The notes under the pieces: generated by a model
Seen by the model: the letters and a program-made list of their open reading frames with translations, nothing else
Told to the model about the DNA's origin: nothing
Database searches by the model: none
From: Desmodus rotundus
Taxonomy: Eukaryota; Chordata; Mammalia; Chiroptera; Phyllostomidae
DNA length: 64,000 bases
Assembly (NCBI RefSeq): GCF_022682495.2
Contig: NC_071389.1
Location: 11,213,199 to 11,277,198, forward strand
Direction of reading: 5' to 3'
Made by a program: the position numbers and the translations under genes
Shown here: one piece after another, positions 12,620 through 29,539 of the stretch
How positions within the stretch are numbered: the stretch's first letter is position 1
How the letters are laid out: each line of letters starts with the position of its first letter

Positions 12620-12800
12620 GTACACAGTGGTTGGGAGCCTGGAGTCAGGATGTTTAGATTCCAAGTTTGGCTCCACCACTGCCTGGTGACTTTGGTCAAG
12701 TTGCCAAAGCCCCTGCTGCTTTTAGTTCTAAGTAACAGAACTGAAAGTGGGGACAATGACACTAACAACCTCAAAAGGTGTTTTCTGAAGGTTTTAGGAG
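12620..12800 (+). mobile_element. MIR (forward)
   Basis: ACACAGTGGTTGGGAGCCTG, GAGTCAGGATGTTTAGATTC, TTTGGCTCCACCACTGCCTG, GTGACTTTGGTCAAGTTGCC and a diverged GGGGACAATGACACTAACAA follow MIR from its 5' start onward. Confidence 0.85.
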
Positions 12801-12959
12801 ATACATTCTTTGCCATAAGCTGCAAATGTTTTTTCAGAGTTTGTCTTTGGCCTTGAAACTTTATTTTATTTAAACTTGAAGTTAAATTTGCATATCCCAA
12901 AGCCATCCTTTTGTCATTAGCTTCTATGCCATATAAAGGCCTCCCCCATCTCAACATTA

Positions 12960-13195
12960 AATATCAATGTTTTCCCTCTGGCTTTTTTATGTTCATTTAA
13001 GTATTAGTTCTTTAGTCCACTAGGAGTATGGGTACCTGCTGAGCAATAGATGTTTAGCTTGTTTTCCTTCAAAGTCACTACTTGTTTCAGCAATTTTTTC
13101 AATAACCGACTGTCCTCTCACAGTGAAACATGGTTACCACTTGTACTATACCGAGTCACTCCATCACTGGCCTGTTTCAGAGCAGAAGGACCCCA
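12960..13195 (-). mobile_element. L1 ORF2-region fragment (reverse)
   Basis: TTCATTTAAGTATTAGTTCT, TTTAGTCCACTAGGAGTATG and GCAATTTTTTCAATAACCGA match the order of a common L1 segment read in reverse (the 'TCCATTTGGAATTTATT...CCATTTATTGAAAAG' stretch). Diverged, with no open reading frame. Confidence 0.45.
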
Positions 13196-14934
13196 TTCGT
13201 CCTGCCCTCGGTTGGGAGGTCTGCAGCCTCCTCCCGCTCGGCCCTCCTGCCCCCGGAAAGCATACTGTCCTGGAACTCATTGTTCAGGACCCATGGGCAT
13301 CACATTGTCTCCTGGAAACAGGCTTAGCCCCCCCAAGGAACACAAACACACACAGCAAATGGCCCTGTACTTTTCTCAAGTTTTGATCTTCTGGACTGCT
13401 CATTCTTAATGGAATGAAATGAGGGTGCGTTACTCTGCTAGAACAGAACTCATGAGAACTCTAAATAACTTTGGCCATATCTCTGGGGGAGCAGGTCAGG
13501 TCTGGGGACCCCAGGAAGCCCCGTTTCCTCTTTCTAAGCAAATCACAGCACTTCAGAAGGGTTGACTAGCTGCCACTTTGACGCAAATCCGAGGCTGCAC
13601 CGTTAGGTGGCCAGGTCCTTGCCTCAGCCACAGGCTGGGGTTACTAAAGGCCCCCTTCCTCTGGAGAGGCACCCATGAGTGGGGTGCAGAGGGCCGGTTC
13701 GGCACGGAGTCCAGGGGTCTGCATTCTGGCTCTCCCTGGCTTCAGTCACCACAGCTGCATCCATTCACGGAGCAAAGGCTTGCATGAAAAGGCTCACCAC
13801 AACTTTCCAAGGAATGGAGTTCATTAAAATAATGCTGGAGGCCCCTGGCTGGAATGCTTTTCCCCTTGTAAACGGGGACTGAAGCAGTGTTGCGGCCCCC
13901 AGGAAAGCTCAGGCACCAGCACAACAGACACTGCAGCAGTTGTTACACAATTGCCAACGGTTTAATCGGCTCCCCTGCTCCTGCTCCTGCTCCAGAGACA
14001 GCATTCCGTCTAGGAGACAGCCTCCCGGCAAACTCTGACAAATGGGAGCAGGGAAACCAAGTCCCCCCACCTCCGACACAAACCCGCAGGGCACGTCCCT
14101 AGGTACAGCGCACGGGGTGCAGCACAGTCCCCTCCTCGCCAGTCAGGGCTACAGAGAAGGCTCCAGCCATATGCGTCACCATGGAGGGGGTGGCCCTGCC
14201 CTCTGGGAGGCCCAGTTACAAAGCCCAGCATCACCAAACAAGGTCCCAGAGTACCAGTGAGCCTCAGCAAAGCCATGTCCCCAGGGGGACAGGGCCCAGC
14301 TTCTGGAGCATCAACCTGACTTTGGTGGAAAAAGCATTCTTTTTATATTAAAATGTCTTACATATGGACACGTTATGAATTGCAACACAGTTTTTTAAAA
14401 AGACAAAACAAAATTCTCTACTTGAGGCAGCCACTTTTGGATTTGCTTCCCTCTATTGCCAGGAATATTTTGGGGAAAGAATCTGAGAAGCAGTAAGGGG
14501 CCGGACTAAAGGTGGCCAGCACCGAGTCAGAGAAGATAGCAAAAACTCATTGCTAGCGGGGCATCACCATTAAAGGGCCTAGAACACCTTCACTCAAAGG
14601 CAAAGACAAATAAATATGCCCGCTATGTATTTGTTCAATAGCGAAGAGTGCACAGTGGACCGTGGCCAGGTCTTCTTTCTCCCAGAAAAATCTTTCCTGA
14701 ATTCTGCACTGAACGCAGTACTGTGGAGCAAGGCAGCTGCAGCACCTACAGCGGTGTCTGGCACACAGCGTTAAATTCCGCGAGAACACCTCAGTTCAGT
14801 AGCTAGTCAGCCATCGTGAAGATCCACGGGCTGAGAGAACCCAACCAAAGTCATTCTTATCTGGGATCAAGTGTGAGGATCCCTGAAACTTGTTCTCCCT
14901 GTGGAAGGGGAGCCAAGGAATCAAGGCTGCATTT

Positions 14935-14998
14935 CTTCCCAGGGCTTAGCACAGTGCCTCACTCACGGAGGTGCTCAGTAAATGTCCACTGAACCCAT
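14935..14998 (+). mobile_element. L2/MIR 3' tail fragment
   Basis: GGGCTTAGCACAGTGCCTCA, followed by GGTGCTCAGTAAATGTCCAC, is the typical 'GCCTGGCACATAGTAGGTGCTCAATAAAT' end seen in short pieces. It directly abuts the DNA element at 14999. Confidence 0.65.
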
Positions 14999-15326
14999 TA
15001 CCATATTTCACTGTGTATAATGCGCACTTCTTTGCACAGTATTTTGATGCGTGTTATATGTGGGTAGTGCTAATTCCATATCTATATAAATGTTTTATTT
15101 CTTTTATTTATACTTATGTGTTAAAAGTGTAACTCTAGAAAGCAGTAACTATGTCTGCATGCAAAATACTACCCTGGAATACAATAATCATTTTTGTTTC
15201 TAAATACAAATAAATAAATAATTGAATTAAAAAAGTAAAACAAAAGACTTTTTTCCTGAAAATCTGGGCCAAAACCACGGGTACACAGTATACATGGGAG
15301 CACATTATACATGGCAAAATACAGTG
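14999..15326. mobile_element. Short nonautonomous DNA transposon with terminal inverted repeats
   Basis: The left end (from 14999) and the reverse complement of the right end (to 15326) share a terminal repeat of about 27 bases. Both contain TGTATAATG followed by CGC or TGC, and are preceded by a T-rich 15-mer that differs mainly by C/T and A/G transitions. The 328-bp interior is AT-rich and has no coding capacity. Family (hAT, mariner or piggyBac-like) is undetermined because no clean target duplication is visible. Confidence 0.7.
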
Positions 15327-15329
15327 ACT

Positions 15330-21985
<6,656 letters not shown>

Positions 21986-21999
21986 ACTTCTAAGGCTGA

Positions 22000-22195
22000 G
22001 AACCCAGATTAGCTGATTTGACACTAGAGAGACTGATGTTCCATCCCCAGCTCTGCCCTTTGTTAATTTATGGCCTTGGACAGAGCTGTTAGCCTCTACA
22101 AGCCTCTATTTATTCATAAAATGGAGCGTATCTACTTGATAGAATTCTTGTAATGGTTTAGTTAATACATGTTGAATTCATATAGCACATGTTTG
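22000..22195 (+). mobile_element. MIR (forward)
   Basis: CCCAGCTCTGCCCTTTGTTA, TTTATGGCCTTGGACAGAGC, GCCTCTATTTATTCATAAAA and TGGAGCG in order represent the MIR core and its 3' half, ending in TTAATACATGTTGAATTCAT. Confidence 0.75.
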
Positions 22196-22384
22196 ATTAG
22201 GAATATTTTCTGTACGTATGCAAACACATGTTTTAAGTATTTTAAAATATATTTTATAACATTTGCCCCATTTGCCCCTACCCTACAGTCTTTCCGGTTA
22301 CTCTGAATTGGAGCTAGGTGTTCAAACTCCATTAAATAGGTATACGCCCCTTGGCCATGCAAGAATAGAAAACCTTAAATGACC

Positions 22385-23560
22385 AAGTCAGTTGGTTAAA
22401 GGTGGGCCAAAGAACTTAACAGACACCTCACCAAAGAAGATACAGAGATGGCAAATAAGCACATGAAATAATGCTCAACATCCCATGTCACCGCAGAGAT
22501 GTGAATTAAAACAACAACAAGGTACCATCGCATACTTGCCGGGACGGCCAAAATCCAGAACTGACGACACCAAATGCTGACCAGGATGTGGAGCAACAGA
22601 CACACTGAGACACTGCTGGGGGGATGCAGAATGGTACGAGCACTTTTGGAGATAGCATGGTGATGTGGAGATGTGTTCATAAGAAACGGAACACATTCTT
22701 ACTATACAGTTCAACAGCGGCCCTTGGTTTTTACCCAAAGGAACTGAACACTTATGTGCCCACAAAAACCTGCACACGAATGTTTGCAGCAGCTCTACTC
22801 ATCATCGCCAAAGCCTAGCAGCAATCGAGATGTCCTGTGGTGGGTGAATGGATAGGCAAATGGTGGCACGTGCAGACGGTTATTATTCCGGCTGAAATGA
22901 CCTACCACAGAGTCAGTATGTGTGTCCAGTGCCAGGTGGGTGCTAGAGGGGGGACACTTTGTAAGTACATAATTGTCCAACCACTATGCCTGAAACTAAT
23001 ACAAATTCATATTAAATATAAACTGTAGTTGAAAAATCAAAAACAAGAAAAAGAAATGAGCTATCAAGCCATGTCTTTGAAAAGACATGGAGGAACGTTA
23101 AATGCAAATTACCAAGTGAAATATTAACATATTAACCTAAAAAGGCTACACACTGTGGGGTTCCAACTATGTGACAGTCTGCAACACACAAAACTGTAAG
23201 ACAGTCAACAGATCAGTGGTTGCCAAGAGCTGGAGGAGGAGGAGGAAGAGAGCCGTGACACTACTCTGTGGGACACTACGAATGGTGGCTACATGTCATC
23301 ATAAACTTGCCTGAGCCCATAGAACGCCCACCTCCAAGAGTGAACCTTAATGCAGACTGAATGGCGGGTTGCTGTGCTGCGCTGGCGTGGGTCAGTCGGC
23401 TGTACCTCTGGCAGGAGCAGAGGGATGGGGGGGCGGCTGACAGTGGGCAAGGCTGCGCAGCTGAGAGGGCAGGGTTAGAGGCGCAGCCTCCGTACCTCTG
23501 TTCACCTCTGCTGTGAATCTAAGACAGCTCTAAAAAAATAAGTCTATTTAAAAAAAAAAA
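22385..23560 (+). mobile_element. L1 3' end (end of ORF2 relic plus 3' UTR, A tail)
   Basis: The order GGCCAAAGAACTTAACAGAC, AGATGGCAAATAAGCACATG, GTGAATTAAAACAACAACAA, GATGTGGAGCAACAGACACA, GTTTGCAGCAGCTCTACTCA and GGGTGAATGGATAGGCAAAT is the distal L1 ORF2/3' UTR. Later come GGCTACACACTGTGGGGTTC and CAGATCAGTGGTTGCCAAGA. It ends at an A-rich tail near 23545-23560. A CCAGGTGGGTGCTAGAGG..CTGAAACTAATACAAATT block (about 22930-23040), with its own A-rich end, lies inside, so the locus may be two L1 pieces joined or one within the other. Stops interrupt every frame. Confidence 0.88.
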
Positions 23561-23567
23561 AGTGTGA

Positions 23568-23792
23568 GTTATTGTTTCTCCACTGGGACTATTCTGCCCT
23601 TGCCACAAGCCCCCACGACGTATTTGGCGATGTTTGGAGACCATTTTGGTTGCCATCACGGGGACAGGGGGCGCTACCGGCATCAAATGGGGAGGGACCA
23701 GGGATACTTCTAAGCATCCTATGCACAGGACAGTCCCCAACAACCTGGCCAAAATGCCAGTACAGTCCAGTCGGAGAAACCCTGGTTGAAAA
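23568..23792 (-). mobile_element. hAT-Charlie-type nonautonomous element
   Basis: Read on the minus strand it goes GGGTTTCTCCGACTGGAC, CATTTTGGCCAGGTTGTTGG, GACTGTCCTGTGCATAGGAT, GCCGGTAGCGCCCCCTG and ATGGTCTCCAAACATCGCC, ending near CCAGTGGAGAAACAAT. The two ends form a short GTTTCTC/GAGAAAC inverted repeat. This layout is that of a common old eutherian hAT element; I do not assign the exact family name. Confidence 0.75.
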
Positions 23793-23794
23793 CC

Positions 23795-24965
23795 CTCGGT
23801 TTTGGGGACTGCAGACTCGCAGCCTCCCAGACTCTAATAATCAAAGCTAAGGCCCCAGAAAATCGCACACACGATTCTAATTCACAGACCACATGTAGCC
23901 CCTAAGGACTTCCGGTCTTTGGAGACATTTTCAATTTGGATATTGACAATCTTCCTGACAACTAAAATAAAAATTTAGGCATAAGTTAAGTCCAGCTACA
24001 TTGGAGCTTTTATCCAGAACATACTGGGATTCAGAAGGGGTCAACTGTTGCAAAATGGCTTATAACTCATATTTTGCATTAACCCCAAGTAATCTTAATT
24101 AGAAATATTTCACTACGAATCTCTAAGGCTAAGGATATCTAATTTTCATTAAGTTAGTAAAGGACTAAAAGCCTTCCATAAGCCAAGCCACGGGAAAGTT
24201 TAATGACAGCTTGTAACAAGTTAAAATTAGACTTAACTGGAACCCTTTGCATGGGAGTCATCCCAAATCCGAGGGGCCCAAACGGGAAACGGCCGGAGTC
24301 CCTGAGGAAAACACTGATGACCTAAGCTCCTTGCACAACAGGAGGGGACCCCAGGAATAGAATGACAGTAGGAGTGAGGAAGCAAGTCCCAGGGGACCAC
24401 CTAGGACACTGCCACTTCCGCAAAGCTCAAAAACAAGAAATGCTGAACTATAATTTAGACATAAACACACACACACCCGTGTGTATTTTAAATTAATACA
24501 GCAAAAGTTTTTTTTCTTCTTATTAGCCAAGACAAGGGAACGATAAATACAAAATTCAAAAGAGTGAGAAGAGTGGTTTTAAGGGGGAAAAGGCACTGGG
24601 AAAATAAAAGTTGATATTTCTGTTAATCTTGCATAAAATGGTAACATTCCAGGTTATTCATAATATCATGATGCTAAAGCTTACATATATGTTAATATGT
24701 CGTCTTGCGGCTATCACATAACGAAAGCAAATTTGTGTAGATTTTTGTGTACAGAGGAAGGGTGGGGTTCAGTTTCACTCTTTCTCGGGTGGACGTCCAG
24801 CTCTCCCGATGACACCGCTTACAGAAGACGCTCCGCGCCCGTCCGCCACAAACCATGCAGGTGTGGGTTTACTTCCAGGCTCTCTATTCTGTTTCACCGC
24901 CACTGTCTCACTTCACTAAATATTTACTAAAGGTAATTTAAAAAACAGAAATAAGAACAAAAAAG
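23795..24965. other. Unclassified intronic DNA
   Basis: AT-rich sequence with no recognisable repeat. A short CA run (about 24466-24476), flanked by a CCCGTGTG mirror, is the only simple repeat. Confidence 0.5.
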
Positions 24966-24969
24966 ACAG

Positions 24970-25105
24970 CAACGGGGACTCCTGAGTCGAGGCCAGGGTC
25001 TGCCCTGTCACTTGATGTCCGTGAGACTCGGCCTACTCACTTCCCTTGGTGGCCGGGATTTGGGCTAGACGACCTCTAAGACTCCTTGTAGACGGGCTGG
25101 TCCTG
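24970..25105 (+). mobile_element. MIR-family fragment (forward)
   Basis: CTGTCACTTGATGTCCGTGA, CTCACTTCCCTTGG and GGCTAGACGACCTCTAAGAC follow the MIR3-like ending 'GGACTAGATGACCTCTAAGG' in short pieces. Confidence 0.6.
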
Positions 25106-25649
25106 CACCCTTCAGCAAGTGCAGGGCCACCCACCGGGTCCCCCCCGCCCTGCCCTTCAACAGCCCCCTGCAGGTCTGCAACTAGGCTTCAACCCCACAG
25201 CCCCATCTTGAGTGCCAGGCCCGTGGGCCAGGCCCCAAACCGGCCCCATGGATGAAACCTAGTTCCGACACTTAGGGAACCGCCCACAAGGTAACCAATA
25301 ACCACGTGCCTGCGTGGGGTGTACAAGAACGGGGCACAGGAGGTGCAGAGACGAGGCAGGGTTCATATACGCTGATTTGCACTTCTTCCTAAGTCAGTTT
25401 TCCCCAGGATTTCCCACCCTGGTCACATCTAACCAGTGGCTTCCTGTTTGTTTTGTACACTGCCGTCCTGTGACATAGGGCTCTCACCACCTGAGGACGG
25501 CCCCTCCCAAACCCTAACTGATCCAAGACCCTTCCTTCATAAAATGAGCTTTACCAGCTCTGCCTCCACTGGAGGGGTTTTCCAGGCTGAAAAGCAAATA
25601 GTAAAAGAACGACCATTTCATTTCACTCTCCAGAATCCTCTGCCCGTTC

Positions 25650-25771
25650 AATTAGTCATTCGATAATTATTTGAGTGTTTCCTAGGTGACAAGCCCTGGT
25701 TTCGACGCTGACTGGTGAACATAACAAAGTTACTGTCTCCAGGAACTTACGGTGTAGTCAAAATTCACAGC
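25650..25771 (-). mobile_element. L2 3' end (reverse)
   Basis: CATTCGATAATTATTTGAGT, GTTTCCTAGGTGACAAGCCC, GGTGAACATAACAAAGTTAC and TCTCCAGGAACTTACGGTGT follow L2 in reverse, starting from its extreme 3' end. The GA microsatellite begins at its inner edge. Confidence 0.75.
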
Positions 25772-25787
25772 GCGAGAGAGGGAGAGG

Positions 25788-25848
<61 letters not shown>
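25772..25848. repeat. (GA)n microsatellite
   Basis: About 77 bases are almost wholly GA dinucleotides, pure from about 25790 and interrupted by GGG steps at the left end. It is the longest simple repeat in the window and likely polymorphic. Confidence 0.98.
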
Positions 25849-25850
<2 letters not shown>

Positions 25851-25859
25851 CTTGTTAGG

Positions 25860-26860
25860 ATGTCAAATGAAAAGGTGGGGACAGTTACCCCACTTTAAGC
25901 TGGTGAAGCTCCATGGGGTCAGTTTAGGGTTTTGGTTGTTTTTCATTTATTTACTTTTTTTTAAGTGTATCAACAGAGCTGGGGAATGTTTCACTTTCTG
26001 CTGGTCGTTCACATGACCTAAAAAGACAAACTGCTCAAATTACCCTACAACAAAGAACACAGCTGCTAACTAAGACAAACCACAGCAATTTTTTCGGGAC
26101 AGAACAGTACGGCAAACTGAACACTCTAGCTTAAAAAGCCGACCGAGGATTTCAGACCCGAGAGTGCTGTCATCACTGTGCACACTCGGCCTGTCAAACG
26201 AACAGGCGCGCGAAGACCAATTTGGAAATCACCATCTAATAAAATGTATTCAGTCCTCGAGGTGAGGATGCAAAGAACAGGACACGACCCAACCTATGAT
26301 AAGCTCAAAGTTCAATATGATGAAACACACCTATCCACAAAAACGAACAACGCTTCCACAGTAAAGGTACATACTAAGTGGTACAGGGAACCTCATGAGA
26401 TTTCTCCGAAGCGGGTACAGGAGCTGGTGACCACTGCCTGAGCAGGAGCGCCCCACGCAGGCACAGAGGGGCATTGCCAAGCATCAGGTAGAGAGAGACA
26501 CATGGAGGTGTCTGGAGAGGGAGGTGCCTCAGGAAAAACGGCAGAAGAGTGGGGCGCGGCCCTCGGCATGCGAGAGAGATCTACACTGAGGCCAGACCGT
26601 GCCCGAAGGGCTCACTGGGCAGTGGTTCCCCGAGGAGGCTCCAGGGTCCCACAGAGCTGCAGGGCCCGACTCAGAACCTCACTTCACCCAGCTCTGTACT
26701 TCAGTGTCCTTACAGTGAAGACTTCTGTGCCACACGGTCTGGCTGTCAGCACTTTAAAAATCTACTTCTCTAGAAGGGATGAGCGTCCCTAAAGATTTTC
26801 CCAGAGAAGTGACAGGAGTATTGTTGAGTCTTAGAAGGTGAAGCAGATTACATTTCCCCC
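25860..26860. other. Unclassified intronic DNA
   Basis: No repeat recognised. The segment 26178-26441 stays open on the plus strand for 87 codons, but the translation has no family resemblance, no splice-flanked structure and no codon pattern I can recognise, so I do not call it a gene. Confidence 0.45.
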
Positions 26861-26869
26861 CAAAAACGG

Positions 26870-27400
26870 CCATTCCAAGCTCTCCCGCCCAACTTGCCCC
26901 TCTCTTCCTGGGATGGAGTTTATGTGCCCTCCCCTTGCATGGGAAGAGTTTTGTTGTGACTGTTCTTATCAACAGAGCACAGAAGAACTGATGCTCCTCG
27001 ACTTCCGAAGCCAAGCCTAACAGGTAACTCATCTTCTGCCTGGCCTGCTGACCACTCGGGCTTGGGGCCCCAAGCTGCCAGTAAGCAGTTCGACTGCCCT
27101 AAGGCCACCATGCTCAGAGGAAGCCCAACCCAGCCCGAGCAGAAAAGCCACAGGAAGCCACCCCGAGACAGTCTGCTGTGAGATACCTGGCCAGCCCCCG
27201 AGGGCTCCAGGCCCTTGCCATTCCAGCTCTAGCTGTGTGATTGCAACAGCACGAGCCCCACGCGGAACCACCCAGCCAGGGCCTCCTTGAACGTTTGGCC
27301 CAAGAAACAACTGGAGAGATAAAATGATTACTGTTATTTTAAGCTACTAGGCTTTGGGGCAGGTTTTGTTGGATGGCAATAGTAAGTGATGCAGGACACA
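26870..27400 (+). mobile_element. MaLR (MLT1-type) solo LTR
   Basis: The order fits an MLT1-like LTR: GATGGAGTTTATGTGCCCTC, CTTGCATGGGAAGAG, GCCCTAAGGCCACCATGCTC, AGAGGAAGCCCAACCCAGCC and GAACCACCCAGCCAGGGC. The ending is GATAAAATGATTACTGTTAT, TTTAAGCTACTAGGCTTTGG and GGCAATAGTAAGTGATGCAG. No internal retroviral sequence adjoins it, so it appears to be a solitary LTR. The left edge is uncertain by some tens of bases. Confidence 0.8.
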
Positions 27401-27404
27401 TCTG

Positions 27405-28480
27405 GCGACTGCGGGGAGAGCCTGACCAGAAATGGGCCTGGGGGCAAGAGGGCCAGCAGAGGGGCCTCCACAGCAACCAGGGCTCTAACTGTACGGCTGG
27501 AGAGGCTGGGGCTGGAGGGGGGTGGGGGGCACAGGGACAGTAATCTAAGACTTTAAGAGGCAAGACAGACAGGACAAGGCTACTGCCTGAAAATGAGAGG
27601 CAGCCCCAACGCCTGAGACGACTAAGCTTTCCGGAAGAGAACACCTGCTAGAAGATGATGCCACAGCCTCCTCAGCGTGTACATGGTTTGAATGTGCTTC
27701 GTTGAAAGTGTTTGTAATGTCAAGGACAAGCAGAGAGTTAGTTAAACTGCTCGGATTTCAGAGCAGAAGTCCTGCCTGGCCTGCTCTGTGACTAGCTATG
27801 GCAGACGGGCACTCACCAGCACCCGTCCACACGTAAACAACCAGCCAAAGCTCCGCAGTCTTTACAGCGTGTCCTTAGGTTCATCAGGACCTTCACTCGT
27901 TCACGTTCCCCAAAGGCTTAGCAAGTGCTTCACAGACAACACAGAGGTAAACTGCGCTGGAGCCAGACTGATTCAGCACCGCTTTATGGAGTCTAACTCA
28001 ACCACAGTTTTGTTTTGTATAGTCTGTGACCCAACAAGCAACTTTGTTGAAAAGCTGAATCTGCTTTCTGCCACGCAGCTCATGAGCAATTTGTGCTGGG
28101 GGCTGTTTGGGGTGAGAGTCACTGGCCAGCCCAGTCAACAACTCATCTGCAGGTTGCCCTGGGAACGGGAATTGTATCAATAGGAAGAAAGTGTCTCTTC
28201 CACTGACTGCCCTCTGACCGAATCTGCAGGGAGGGGCACAGTGATGACAGCTGCGCATGGAGGGGGACGGCTCACCAAGCACAAACACCAGCATTCCCTC
28301 TGGATGACTTTCCGTTCCCATGGGAAAATCCAGTGCCCTGCATCCAGTGAGTCAAAGCCACAGTGAAAGCCCATCTGGCAGGCCAAGCCTCCTGTAACCC
28401 ACTGGGGTCCACTGGGTATCATCATAGCTGGGGCACTTTGCGAGTCTGCTTTTAAAAACTATTCCGCCAGCATTACAGAA
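27405..28480. other. Unclassified intronic DNA
   Basis: No gene or convincing repeat. The plus-strand frame open at 27788-28183 (131 codons) shows no recognisable domain. Confidence 0.45.
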
Positions 28481-28489
28481 ATGTCGATC

Positions 28490-28625
28490 TGGATGGACTT
28501 TACAAGTTTGTCCAAATCCTGCCCCTCGTTTCTCATTTTACAGACGAATAACGAGAGTCAGAGAAAATTCTGCAAGGTCGCGCAGTCAGTGGCAACACAG
28601 CACCTGAACCCCTATCTTCACGCTG
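28490..28625 (-). mobile_element. MIR-family fragment (reverse)
   Basis: TCATTTTACAGACGAATAAC, GAGAGTCAGAGAAAATTCTG and CAAGGTCGCGCAGTCAGTGG follow the MIR core in reverse. Confidence 0.7.
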
Positions 28626-28659
28626 AGAGGTTTTCCGGCCACATCCCGGGCCCTTTCCA

Positions 28660-28800
28660 CCTAATGTGCTCACTGAGCAACAGCGGGAGTGCTGGGGCAG
28701 GCACTGGGGACTCAGAGCTGAACTGTCAGATGTGGTCCCGGCCCTCAAGAGGCTTGTGACCTAAGGAGGAAGACAGACAGAAAATGACGGCAGGAAAGGA
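28660..28800 (-). mobile_element. L2 fragment (reverse)
   Basis: GCACTGGGGACTCAGAGCTG, TGGTCCCGGCCCTCAAGAGG and CTTGTGACCTAAGGAGGAAG, then AGACAGACAG, follow the L2 3' region in reverse. Confidence 0.6.
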
Positions 28801-29394
28801 GGACACCGCCACCCTACGCTACACTCAGAACCACCGACACGCCGGTTATTCCATTATCACGGAGGAGCTGGGACCTCCTCCCAGTGACCTTTCCAGACAA
28901 CCAAAGTACCAATGTTCTTTAAGTCCCGAAAGACGGCAATCCCTCCAAGATGTTTTCCGAGGTCCACGCTCTGACACGGAGGACAGAGCGCTGCTCCCTG
29001 GCGGAGGGACACGGTAAGAGCGCGCTCCTGGAACACGGCCCCGTGTCTGCTTCTTCGATTCTCCTGCCGGTCTGTCAGGCCCGTCAGCTGCACTCCTCAT
29101 CTAACATGTTGCCTCTAATCTACTATGGCTTCTGAAATTAGAACCCTGTTTTTTTAAAGACTTTGAGAAAAGGAGTAAGTTGCAGGCTCATAAAATAACT
29201 TGGGGACCAGCCTCACAGGTCCACCACCCTGGTGAGCACCCCGACGGGGCCTGATAGTGGTGGTGTGTGTGCACATTTCATTCAAGGTTAAGGGCCCTCG
29301 GCCTCCATCCTTTTCTCAGAGAAGTCTAAGACTCTGACGGCGCAGATGTGACCTAATATTAAAAATTCCTGTTCTCCCACTTACCCTGCAGGGT

Positions 29395-29530
29395 GGGACT
29401 AAAAGCAAGTTGCCATGTAATCCCTCGGAACCTCAGTTTTGAAAACTTTAAAACACGGGCCTAACAGCACTCTGCGCCTTGCTGGGTCACTGGCAATGAG
29501 GTAACGTGTCTGGCACAATGACTGACGGAA
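29395..29530 (+). mobile_element. MIR fragment (forward)
   Basis: AAGTTGCCATGTAATCCCTC, GGAACCTCAGTTTTGAAAAC and GTAACGTGTCTGGCACAATG match the 3' half of MIR. Confidence 0.65.
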
Positions 29531-29539
29531 GAGGGGTCC

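Noticed and set aside
22162..22818. Several open frames on both strands near 22.2-22.8 kb
   Set aside because: The part from 22385 on is L1 sequence, so those frames are relics of a degraded element, not host genes.
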